A stretch of 5,235 bases of DNA from Candidatus Ethanoperedens thermophilum (GTDB taxonomy: Archaea > Halobacteriota > Methanosarcinia > Methanosarcinales > EX4572-44), in NCBI GenBank assembly GCA_012910725.1, contig WNEG01000028.1:1-5235 (forward strand), read 5' to 3'. The notes beneath the pieces were generated by a model, which saw only the letters and a list, made by a program, of their open reading frames with translations, searched no databases and was not told the DNA's origin. Positions 1-4,745 of this stretch are shown here, piece after piece. The position numbers were made by a program, and so were the translations under genes. The number at the start of each line of letters is the position of its first letter. Within the stretch, counting starts at the first letter, position 1.

Positions 1-5
1 TTTTG

Positions 6-668
6 ATGGAAGATGATTCAAAAGAACAAATAGCAAAAATCCTGCTGGAAAAAGAAGCAGTCACACTGAATACAGAAGAGCCGTACACATACGTCTCAGG
101 GATACGAAGCCCTATCTACTGTGATAACAGAAAACTGACATTCTATCCTGAAGAAAGGAGTGCCATTGCTGATGCTCTTGCAGAAAAGATAAAAGAGATC
201 GACACTGAGATTATTGCAGGTACAGCTTCGTCAGCAATATCATGGGCTGCACTTGTTGCTGAGCGCCTTGGTAAGCCCATGGTGTACATTAGAAAAAAAT
301 CTAAGGGTTATGGGAAGGACAATCTTATCGAGGGAGGGGATATCTCAGGAAAGAAGGTTGTAGTTGTAGAAGATCTTGTAAGCACTGGCGGAAGCAGTTT
401 TAATGCTGTACAGGCATGTCTTGAAGCAGGTGCAGATGTGAAGGCTGTGGTTGCGATATTCACGTATGAATTTGAAAAGGCAAAGAAGAAATTTGAGGAA
501 TGTAAATGTGATATGATTTTCCTGACAGATTTCTCTACTTTGATACTGGTTGCTGCCGAGAATGATTTTGTTGAGAACGGTAAACTTTCATTGATTCGGG
601 AGTGGAATTCTGACCCGGTCGGATGGGGCCCAAAACATGGATTTCCTCCTGCAGAAAAGAAAAATTAG
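6..668 (+). CDS. pyrE: Orotate phosphoribosyltransferase (PyrE), bacterial-like
   Basis: This cytosolic enzyme transfers a phosphoribosyl group from PRPP to orotate, giving OMP in the fifth step of de novo UMP synthesis. The 220-residue protein has the type I phosphoribosyltransferase fold signature. The PRPP loop is at residues 118-131 (VVVVEDLVSTGGSS, with the acidic pair E122-D123), and the mobile catalytic loop is around residues 96-104 (RKKSKGYGK). An N-terminal orotate-site segment lies near residues 30-43 (VSGIRSPIYCDNRK). Length is normal for the family. The ATG at 6 is chosen because the protein aligns from its first few residues with Bacillus-type PyrE as I remember it; an in-frame TTG at 3 is an alternative, and the ribosome binding site lies outside the window or is not visible. 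The stop codon sits inside the Shine-Dalgarno region of pyrF, so the two genes should be co-transcribed. The sequence resembles Firmicutes PyrE more than typical archaeal PyrE, suggesting transfer. Confidence 0.93.
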   Translation: MEDDSKEQIAKILLEKEAVTLNTEEPYTYVSGIRSPIYCDNRKLTFYPEERSAIADALAEKIKEIDTEIIAGTASSAISWAALVAERLGKPMVYIRKKSKGYGKDNLIEGGDISGKKVVVVEDLVSTGGSSFNAVQACLEAGADVKAVVAIFTYEFEKAKKKFEECKCDMIFLTDFSTLILVAAENDFVENGKLSLIREWNSDPVGWGPKHGFPPAEKKN

Positions 669-673
669 GTGAT
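667..673 (+). promoter_or_regulatory. Shine-Dalgarno site of pyrF (AGGTGAT)
   Basis: AGGTGAT overlaps the pyrE stop codon TAG and lies just before the ATG at 678, with 5 bases after GGTGA. It matches the archaeal anti-Shine-Dalgarno consensus. It favours ATG 678 over the in-frame GTG at 669, which lies inside the site. Confidence 0.75.
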
Positions 674-677
674 ATTA

Positions 678-1421
678 ATGAGAGAACTTAGTGAAAAGGA
701 GGAGATTGCAAGAAAGATGATATGCCTGCCTCTTGACGGACTTAAGAGCATGGATGAACTCAAGAGCAGAGTCAAGGAACTGAGTCCAGTTGTTGGGCTT
801 TTTAAGATAGGAAAAGAGACTTTCACAAGATTCGGGCCAGCAGCTGTAAATCTTGTCCAGTCCCATGGTTCAGAAGTTTTTCTGGATCTCAAGTATCACG
901 ACATTCCTAACACAGTCGAGGGGGCAGCAAAAGCAGCAGCAGAACTGGGAGTTGAAATTTTGAGTGTGCATGCTCTTGGGGGATTGGAAATGATGAAAGC
1001 AGCAGTTGCAGGAGTTTTAAAAGCAGATATCAGGAAGAAGCCGAAAGTCATAGGCGTGACAATCCTGACCAGTATAGATAAGGATATCATGAACAACCAG
1101 TTGAACATTCCTGGATCTGTTGATGAGCAGGTTCTGCGATTGGCAAAGCTTGCAGAAGAAGCAGGTCTTTCTGGCATAGTATGCAGCGGAGCTGATCTTT
1201 TGCATATTAAATCTGAGCTTCCTGGTTATTTTATGTTTATCACACCCGGAATCAAGGGGCCAGGAACCGGGGCAGGGGAAGATCAGAGAAGAGTTATGAC
1301 CCCTTCAAATGCAGTAAAGGATGGTTCTTCTATACTTGTCATAGGCAGGGCAATAACCGGGGCGAAAAACAGGATCCAGGCAGGCCTGGATGTTATCGAG
1401 GATATAGCAAAAGTATTGTAA
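678..1421 (+). CDS. pyrF: Orotidine-5'-phosphate decarboxylase (PyrF), bacterial type
   Basis: This enzyme decarboxylates OMP to UMP, the last step of de novo pyrimidine synthesis, immediately after the PyrE reaction. The 247-residue protein is a TIM-barrel OMP decarboxylase. Visible active-site residues are D20 (LPLDG), K43 (FKIG) and the catalytic set in DLKYHDIPNTV (D70, K72, D75). The phosphate-binding end has TPGIKGPGTGAGEDQRR (about 189-205) and IGRAIT (222-227, with R224). The DLKYHDIPNTV and TPGI...DQRR...TP motifs are those of the bacterial group; archaeal PyrF proteins, as I remember them, are shorter (about 210-230 residues) and carry a DxKxADIP-like version. ATG 678 is chosen because of the well-placed AGGTGAT; GTG 669 would add three residues. 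It follows pyrE by 9 bases, and the matched function supports a two-gene operon. Acquisition from bacteria is inferred, not proven. Confidence 0.94.
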   Translation: MRELSEKEEIARKMICLPLDGLKSMDELKSRVKELSPVVGLFKIGKETFTRFGPAAVNLVQSHGSEVFLDLKYHDIPNTVEGAAKAAAELGVEILSVHALGGLEMMKAAVAGVLKADIRKKPKVIGVTILTSIDKDIMNNQLNIPGSVDEQVLRLAKLAEEAGLSGIVCSGADLLHIKSELPGYFMFITPGIKGPGTGAGEDQRRVMTPSNAVKDGSSILVIGRAITGAKNRIQAGLDVIEDIAKVL

Positions 1422-1449
1422 GTTACTATCTGTCAATTGTTTCTATGAC

Positions 1450-1472
1450 TAATATCTCTTTTACTTTTTCTC
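1450..1472 (+). terminator. Possible T-rich terminator after pyrF
   Basis: About 30-50 bases after the pyrF stop, the plus strand has a pyrimidine run with two T clusters (CTCTTTTACTTTTTCTC). Archaeal transcription often ends at such U-rich tracts without a hairpin. The run overlaps the 3' end of the convergent DUF4389 gene, so part of its composition is coding. No strong stem-loop was seen. Confidence 0.35.
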
Positions 1473-1778
1473 GTATATCTCAACAGGCGTTGGCAATATT
1501 CCCGGCCTATCATCGGTCATCCAGTTAATATAGCTCATCACGTGCACATAATATTCGAGATACTTTTTAATAAAGTTGCTTAACCCCTCGCTCCTGCGTC
1601 CAAGTATCAATATCACAAACCACTGGATTAACATGCATATTTCTGCGATAAATCCGTACACCATCAATACCAGCCCTATAACAAACGAATACACGATTCT
1701 GATAAAAAGCTCCAGTCGTTTCGCATCGTGTTCGTAGACAAATAACTGATTCAAATCATTCGTTTTTTCTTCTACCAT
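1461..1778 (-). CDS. DUF4389 family small membrane protein
   Basis: The 105-residue protein has no known biochemical role. It resembles the DUF4389 family through the order of a basic/aromatic segment (RLELFIRIVY), a long hydrophobic stretch (about residues 24-59, enough for one long or two short membrane helices), then WFVILILGRRSEGLSNFI, a tyrosine-rich helix (KKYLEYYVHVMSYINWMTD) and a closing DRPGILPTPVEIYEKK. The ILGRR.EGL and MTD..PGI motifs are the diagnostic ones as I recall the family. No signal peptide is obvious; the N-terminus is charged and probably cytoplasmic. ATG 1778 is preferred because GTGAT (1788-1784) sits 5 bases before it; an in-frame TTG at 1784 lies inside that site. 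The gene faces pyrF convergently with a 39-base gap and follows the MEMO gene by 90 bases on the same strand, so it may be read as the tail of that operon or from its own promoter. Confidence 0.8.
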   Translation of the reverse strand: MVEEKTNDLNQLFVYEHDAKRLELFIRIVYSFVIGLVLMVYGFIAEICMLIQWFVILILGRRSEGLSNFIKKYLEYYVHVMSYINWMTDDRPGILPTPVEIYEKK

Positions 1779-1868
1779 TTTCAATCACATCCTTTTATTT
1801 TTTCCCCTATTCTTCCATCTACTATAAGTCACCTACCCCGCTCTGAAGACTGAAGCATTCCCGGGATA
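1779..1868 (-). other. Intergenic gap between MEMO and DUF4389 genes
   Basis: This 90-base gap is wider than the other gaps in the minus-strand cluster. On the minus strand it contains CTTATAGTA near 1820-1830, a weak TATA-like candidate roughly 45-50 bases before the DUF4389 start, followed by an A-rich tract. It could hold a separate promoter for the DUF4389 gene, but the match is poor. No recognisable gene or strong hairpin was seen. Confidence 0.3.
1784..1792 (-). promoter_or_regulatory. Shine-Dalgarno site of the DUF4389 gene
   Basis: On the minus strand GGATGTGAT precedes the ATG at 1778 with a 5-base spacer. GTGAT matches part of the archaeal consensus. This decides between ATG 1778 and the upstream TTG at 1784, which overlaps the site. 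Confidence 0.55.
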
Positions 1869-2660
1869 TTATTCCACGATGATTCCTGCATATCCAACCA
1901 CGCTGCTGTTGTCCCCCGTAGCATCGCCGCTTGTCGAGTAATCCAGCAGTTCTGAGGTTGATGCCCCAAGTTTTTTAGCAGCATACAGCATCGCAGCGAT
2001 CGCACCATAGCCGCAGACAGTAGCATTTAATTCATATAATATGGAATACATCTTATGTATGTCAAAATCAAGTATAGCATTTATAACAGACATATCTTTT
2101 TCGTGTGCAATGTTTGCTGGCTGGTAATGTGTAAAATCGCTTGATGCTATTATTATTACCTTTTTGCGACTTTTTTGAGCGGCTTCCATAATTTCTTCCC
2201 CGATTTTCAGTGCCGTCTCTTCATACTGATTACTGATACATATTGGTACAATCTTAAAATCTTTCTGGGTATATTGTAGAAAAGGGAGTTGTACTTCAAT
2301 GGAGTGCTCTCCAAGATGTGCTATCTCATCACAATCGATGACGTTTCCTGGAAGCATATTCACAAAGTCCTGGTCCACATACACGTCACCAAGAGGAGTA
2401 GCCCACACATCAGTGGATACTGCAACTTGCGAACCCATACCGGTATGGTTTGGCCCAAGAATCACATACGTGTCAGCATGAGGTAGTGCGGCGTACACAC
2501 GCCCAGCAGTTCTGCCTGAATATATATACCCGGCATGAGGTACCACCGCACCAAGCGCATTTTCATGTTTTGAGATGTCTGGTATAGATTGTTTTATTGA
2601 CTTTTCCAGATCATCCGGGTTTCCCTGGTAGAATCCTATTGCTGTCGGACTGCGCAGCAT
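1869..2660 (-). CDS. MEMO family protein (AmmeMemoRadiSam system protein B)
   Basis: This belongs to the MEMO family, related to class III ring-opening non-haem dioxygenases and to human MEMO1. Its enzymatic role in archaea is not established; metal binding and redox activity are reported for the human protein. All signature residues are visible with ATG 2660 as residue 1: H42 in PHAGYIYSG, H72 in GPNHTG, the GEHSIEVQLPFLQ motif (117-129), D175 and H178 in SSDFTHY, and C216 in ATVCGYGA. These correspond to the two histidines, cysteine and nearby Asp/His of the human metal site. Length (263 residues) is normal. ATG 2660 is chosen because the family typically begins M-x-R-x-P-x-x-x-G-x-FY, seen here as MLRSPTAIGFY. 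An in-frame GTG at 2675 would add five residues and overlap the uS2 stop by four bases (GTGA). MEMO commonly sits next to rpsB in Euryarchaeota, so the context fits. The gene usually found next, mevalonate kinase, is absent. Confidence 0.92.
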   Translation of the reverse strand: MLRSPTAIGFYQGNPDDLEKSIKQSIPDISKHENALGAVVPHAGYIYSGRTAGRVYAALPHADTYVILGPNHTGMGSQVAVSTDVWATPLGDVYVDQDFVNMLPGNVIDCDEIAHLGEHSIEVQLPFLQYTQKDFKIVPICISNQYEETALKIGEEIMEAAQKSRKKVIIIASSDFTHYQPANIAHEKDMSVINAILDFDIHKMYSILYELNATVCGYGAIAAMLYAAKKLGASTSELLDYSTSGDATGDNSSVVGYAGIIVE

Positions 2661-2671
2661 GCTTCCCACAC

Positions 2672-3289
2672 TCACAATTCTGTTTCAAAATCTGAAAGCT
2701 CGTAATTAAATGTAGTATCGCCTTTCTCTGCTTTTATGGTCTTTGCTAATAGCCAGTAGATTAAAGCAAGGGCTTTTCGACCTTTATTGTTTGTTGGTAT
2801 GATAAAATCAACGTTTGATGTTGAGTTATTCGTATCACACAAAGCCATCACCGGTATACCAATATTAACTGCTTCACTGACCGCTTGCGCATCCCCGTGC
2901 GGGTCTGTAACTAAAACAATATCTGGTTCAATATACCTATCCAGTTTTGGGTTGGTAAGTGTGCCTGGTATAAATCTACCAGTGATGATGTTTGCACCGA
3001 TTATCCTGGCAAACTGTGTGGCTGGGTAATGCCCATATTGTCTTGCTGATACCACCAGTATGCGTGATGGATTATATTTTGAAAGTAGTTTTGCCGCCAA
3101 TCGTGCTCGTTCATCAGTTTTTTGAATATCAAGCACATACAAACCATCTGCTCTAACTCGATAGACAAATTTCATCATTTTATGGTTCTTTTGCTGAGTG
3201 CCTATGTGAATTCCTGCTGACAAATACTCATCAATAGGAATTAATGGTTCATATTCTATATCTGATACTGGTATAATTTCCTGTTCCAT
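2672..3289 (-). CDS. rpsB: 30S ribosomal protein uS2 (S2)
   Basis: uS2 is a small-subunit protein that binds between the head and body of 16S rRNA. The 205-residue protein is the archaeal/eukaryotic (laminin-receptor-like) form: DEYLSAGIHIGTQQKN near the N-terminus, FVYRVRADGLYVLDIQKTDER in the middle, then ARQYGHYPATQFARIIGANIITGRFIPGTLTNP and a C-terminal IPTNNKGRKALALIYWLLA segment. It lacks the coiled-coil insertion typical of bacterial S2. ATG 3289 is chosen because GAGGCGAT (3302-3295), a near-match to the Shine-Dalgarno consensus, ends 5 bases before it; in-frame ATGs upstream would run back into rpoK and add 13 residues of low-complexity lysine-rich sequence. The gene starts one base after the rpoK stop codon, and its stop overlaps the alternative GTG start of MEMO. 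Enolase, which in many euryarchaea separates rpoK and rpsB, is missing. Confidence 0.96.
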   Translation of the reverse strand: MEQEIIPVSDIEYEPLIPIDEYLSAGIHIGTQQKNHKMMKFVYRVRADGLYVLDIQKTDERARLAAKLLSKYNPSRILVVSARQYGHYPATQFARIIGANIITGRFIPGTLTNPKLDRYIEPDIVLVTDPHGDAQAVSEAVNIGIPVMALCDTNNSTSNVDFIIPTNNKGRKALALIYWLLAKTIKAEKGDTTFNYELSDFETEL

Positions 3290-3290
3290 T

Positions 3291-3533
3291 TTATATCGCC
3301 TCATCTTTTTTTCTTTCAGGTTCTTCAATCATACTTTTGGTAATTATTTTGTACACTCTGTGTTCGTGCTTTGCAGTAATAGGAATAACGCCAAGGCGCA
3401 GTTCTTCAAGAGCGATATCGATTGGTTCTCCCTTTGCATCTGGAATCAGCACTGGTGCACCCATCGAAATTTGCAAAGCACGTGCACCAACGATTCTGGC
3501 ACGTTCATATCGTGTATACTTATCTATCTCCAA
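3291..3533 (-). CDS. rpoK: DNA-directed RNA polymerase subunit Rpo6 (RpoK)
   Basis: Rpo6 is the archaeal counterpart of bacterial omega and eukaryotic RPB6; it clamps the C-terminal part of the largest subunit and helps polymerase assembly. The conserved core is plain: KYTRYERARIVGARALQISMGAP (residues 5-27), then IDIALEELRLGVIPIT (38-53). The start is TTG 3533: an in-frame TAA lies directly before it, GGTGAT lies three bases upstream, and the next methionine (residue 24) would remove the conserved core. At 80 residues it is longer than the roughly 55-65 I expect for archaeal Rpo6; the extra part is a charged C-terminal tail (about residues 55-80, KHEHRVYKIITKSMIEEPERKKDEAI region) after the usual end of the fold. 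Its last codons contain the uS2 Shine-Dalgarno site, so the two genes are tightly coupled. Confidence 0.95.
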   Translation of the reverse strand: MEIDKYTRYERARIVGARALQISMGAPVLIPDAKGEPIDIALEELRLGVIPITAKHEHRVYKIITKSMIEEPERKKDEAI

Positions 3534-3625
3534 TTAATCACCACATTTTTGAATCAATCATTAATTATATGTTTCTATAATCCCTCTAAAAATGGACACA
3601 TGCTTACTGGATTCCCATAGCGATT
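3534..3625 (-). other. Gap between tRNA-Pro and rpoK; possible internal promoter
   Basis: This AT-rich 92-base stretch is the only sizeable gap inside the ribosomal/polymerase cluster. On the minus strand it contains two TATA-like elements, ATTATAGAAA near 3582-3573 and CATATAATTAA near 3571-3561. From the first, a start about 25 bases downstream would fall near 3550 and give a short leader containing the rpoK Shine-Dalgarno site. Either could be an internal promoter for rpoK-rpsB-MEMO, which would let these genes be expressed independently of tRNA processing upstream. The matches are by eye and modest; no recognisable gene was seen. Confidence 0.3.
3537..3542 (-). promoter_or_regulatory. Shine-Dalgarno site of rpoK (GGTGAT)
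   Basis: GGTGAT on the minus strand precedes the TTG start codon at 3533 with only TAA between them, and that TAA is also an in-frame stop. The pair of signals fixes the TTG as the start of rpoK despite the rather short spacing. Confidence 0.7.
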
Positions 3626-3700
3626 TGGGGTTGCTGAGATTCGAACTCAGGTCACAGCGTCCCGAACGCTGTAGGATGGTCCAGGCTACCCTACAACCCC
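3626..3700 (-). tRNA. tRNA-Pro (anticodon CGG)
   Basis: The minus-strand sequence folds as a full cloverleaf. The 7-bp acceptor stem is GGGGTTG (3700-3694) with CAACCCC (3633-3627), and the discriminator is A at 3626. The D arm contains GGGTAGCCTGG. The anticodon stem CAGCG/CGCTG encloses the loop TTCGGGA, giving anticodon CGG, which reads proline codon CCG. The variable loop is 4 nt and the T arm CTGAG-TTCGAAT-CTCAG is perfect. CCA is not encoded, as in many archaeal tRNAs, and no intron is seen. Its first base directly follows the last base of the rpoN stop codon, so it is probably co-transcribed with eL18-uL13-uS9-rpoN and released by RNase P and tRNase Z. Confidence 0.97.
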
Positions 3701-3712
3701 CTACTGGTAGGG
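3699..3712 (-). repeat. Small inverted repeat across the rpoN stop and tRNA 5' end
   Basis: In the transcript, CCCTA (3712-3708) and TAGGG (3703-3699) are perfect complements separated by CCAG. The second arm consists of the rpoN stop codon plus the first two bases of the tRNA acceptor stem. A 5-bp hairpin here would compete with the acceptor stem. GTAGGG inside the tRNA, just before the D arm, could pair with the same upstream arm. It is short and may be accidental. Confidence 0.4.
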
Positions 3713-3886
3713 CGAAAGCATATCCACGAGCTTAACATGAGAAAGGAGCATCCTCCGACAGCAATACCGATTAATCCCAAGATCGTCGAGCACTGCACCA
3801 GCATCCTCGCTCTCGATGCGCTTAGTGTATTCTTCCCATACGCTTCCAATAACCTTACCACAGGTAAAACATCTAACCGGTATCAT
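3701..3886 (-). CDS. rpoN: DNA-directed RNA polymerase subunit Rpo10 (RpoN)
   Basis: Rpo10 is the small zinc-binding subunit of archaeal RNA polymerase, equivalent to eukaryotic RPB10, and part of the Rpo3/Rpo11 assembly platform. It is unrelated to bacterial sigma-54, which shares the symbol. The 61-residue protein is normal in length and begins MIPVRCFTCGKVIG, the family hallmark. The zinc ligands are C6, C9, C42 and C43 (the second pair in RYCCRRML). Start ATG 3886 is supported by AGGTGA (3898-3893) with a 6-base spacer; that site includes the uS9 stop codon TGA. The stop codon TAG is immediately followed by the first base of tRNA-Pro, so processing of the tRNA should leave the rpoN mRNA with almost no 3' untranslated region. 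Confidence 0.97.
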   Translation of the reverse strand: MIPVRCFTCGKVIGSVWEEYTKRIESEDAGAVLDDLGINRYCCRRMLLSHVKLVDMLSPYQ

Positions 3887-3892
3887 TCATAT

Positions 3893-3898
3893 TCACCT
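3893..3898 (-). promoter_or_regulatory. Shine-Dalgarno site of rpoN (AGGTGA)
   Basis: AGGTGA on the minus strand lies 6 bases before the rpoN ATG at 3886, and its last three bases are the uS9 stop codon. Ribosomes finishing uS9 therefore cover the rpoN start region, which suggests translational coupling. Confidence 0.75.
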
Positions 3899-4297
3899 GT
3901 ATGACTTCTGTCTCTTGGCTCTTGCACCAGGCCCTCCAAACTTCTTGGATTCTTTCTGGCGTGAATCATTAACAAGAAGGGACCTATCGTACTCAAGTAA
4001 TGCATCTTTGAGCGAGGGATCTGAACTCCACTCTACAAGTCCCTTGGCAATAGCAGTCCTGACTGCTCCAGCCTGACCCATGATGCCTCCGCCTTTAACT
4101 ACCACATTAACATCAATGCTGTTAATCACGTCATCATCACAGAACAGGATAGGTTCAATCATCTTTAGTCTAACAAGCTCTGGCTCAATAATTTCGATGG
4201 GCACTTTATTAATCCTGATGCACCCTTTTCCCTCTTTTAGAGTAGCACGTGCTATTGCAGTTTTCTTTTTGCCTGAAGTGTTAATAATTTTAACCAA
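3893..4297 (-). CDS. rpsI: 30S ribosomal protein uS9 (S9)
   Basis: uS9 binds the head of the small subunit, and its basic tail reaches the P-site tRNA. The 134-residue protein shows TSGKKKTAIARATLKEGKG at the N-terminus, VVVKGGGIMGQAGAVRTAIAKGLVEW in the middle and the expected basic C-terminus KFGGPGARAKRQKSYR. Start choice: two in-frame TTG codons compete. TTG 4297 gives MVKIINTSGKKK, matching archaeal uS9 starts, with 9 bases after AGGAG (4311-4307). TTG 4303 would add two residues but leaves only 3 bases after the site. No ATG is available near the N-terminus, so a non-AUG start is unavoidable. The gene follows uL13 by 14 bases, with AGGAG directly after the uL13 stop, and it overlaps the rpoN Shine-Dalgarno site at its end. 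Confidence 0.95.
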   Translation of the reverse strand: MVKIINTSGKKKTAIARATLKEGKGCIRINKVPIEIIEPELVRLKMIEPILFCDDDVINSIDVNVVVKGGGIMGQAGAVRTAIAKGLVEWSSDPSLKDALLEYDRSLLVNDSRQKESKKFGGPGARAKRQKSYR

Positions 4298-4306
4298 ATA
4301 CAATTA

Positions 4307-4311
4307 CTCCT
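4307..4311 (-). promoter_or_regulatory. Shine-Dalgarno site of rpsI (AGGAG)
   Basis: AGGAG on the minus strand directly follows the uL13 stop codon TAA. Its distance of 9 bases to TTG 4297, against 3 bases to TTG 4303, argues for the downstream TTG as the uS9 start. Confidence 0.6.
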
Positions 4312-4731
4312 TTAGAATTTACCACCAAGTTGTCTGCTCAAATCATCAAGTCCAATATGCTTGATGGTGCTTAGCCGTTTCATGGATGTGCCCTCTAATT
4401 TGCTCCTTGCTTCCCGCTTAAGTTCCACTGGCTCACCAACATACACCTTAAGATGAGAGAGCGCATTTCTTCCGCGCCGTCGTTTATGCGGCAGCATGCC
4501 CCTGACTGTTCGTTTAAGAATCATATCAGGTCTTTTAGGGTAATATGGGCCTTGTTCCTTGATGCCGCGCTGTGTGGCCTGTAGATATTCGTTAAACGTG
4601 GTCGTTGCTGAACCTGAAATAATTACTTTTTCAGCATTGACAATAGAAACTGTTTCGCCCTCAAGTAAACGTTTAGCAGTCATACTTGAAAGACGTCCCA
4701 ATATGAGTCCAGAAGCATCAATGACGATCAC
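4312..4731 (-). CDS. rplM: 50S ribosomal protein uL13 (L13)
   Basis: uL13 is an early-assembling large-subunit protein that binds 23S rRNA. The 139-residue protein has the family landmarks: DASGLILGRLSSMTAKRLLEGE (5-26), VNAEKVIISG (31-40), YYPKRP (63-68) and the core motif VRGMLPHKRRRGRNALSHLKVYVGEP (76-101). Length fits archaeal uL13. The start is GTG 4731. GGAGTGAT (4745-4738) lies 6 bases upstream, and the codons just before the GTG are GTA GTA, which do not offer a better start. The Shine-Dalgarno site contains the eL18 stop codon TGA, so the two genes are 7 bases apart and probably coupled. Confidence 0.96.
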   Translation of the reverse strand: MIVIDASGLILGRLSSMTAKRLLEGETVSIVNAEKVIISGSATTTFNEYLQATQRGIKEQGPYYPKRPDMILKRTVRGMLPHKRRRGRNALSHLKVYVGEPVELKREARSKLEGTSMKRLSTIKHIGLDDLSRQLGGKF

Positions 4732-4737
4732 TACTAC

Positions 4738-4745
4738 ATCACTCC
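4738..4745 (-). promoter_or_regulatory. Shine-Dalgarno site of rplM (GGAGTGAT)
   Basis: GGAGTGAT on the minus strand overlaps the last codons and TGA stop of eL18 and precedes the GTG start of uL13 by 6 bases. It supports the GTG as the genuine start. Confidence 0.65.

Noticed and set aside
896..1177. 93-codon minus-strand ORF inside pyrF
   Set aside because: It lies entirely opposite a well-supported gene with all its catalytic motifs, and its Ala/Ser-rich translation resembles no family.
1829..2026. 65-codon minus-strand ORF overlapping the MEMO 3' end
   Set aside because: It is out of frame with MEMO across the conserved C-terminal region and shows no recognisable motif. Its tail only reaches into the gap before the DUF4389 gene.
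3290..3328. Extended uS2 start within rpoK
   Set aside because: It would add 13 lysine-rich residues overlapping the rpoK coding end, whereas ATG 3289 has a correctly spaced GAGGCGAT site and gives the normal archaeal uS2 length.
3816..4364. Plus-strand ORFs opposite rpoN, uS9 and the uL13 end
   Set aside because: They are shadows of the conserved minus-strand genes; their translations are low-complexity and unlike any known protein.
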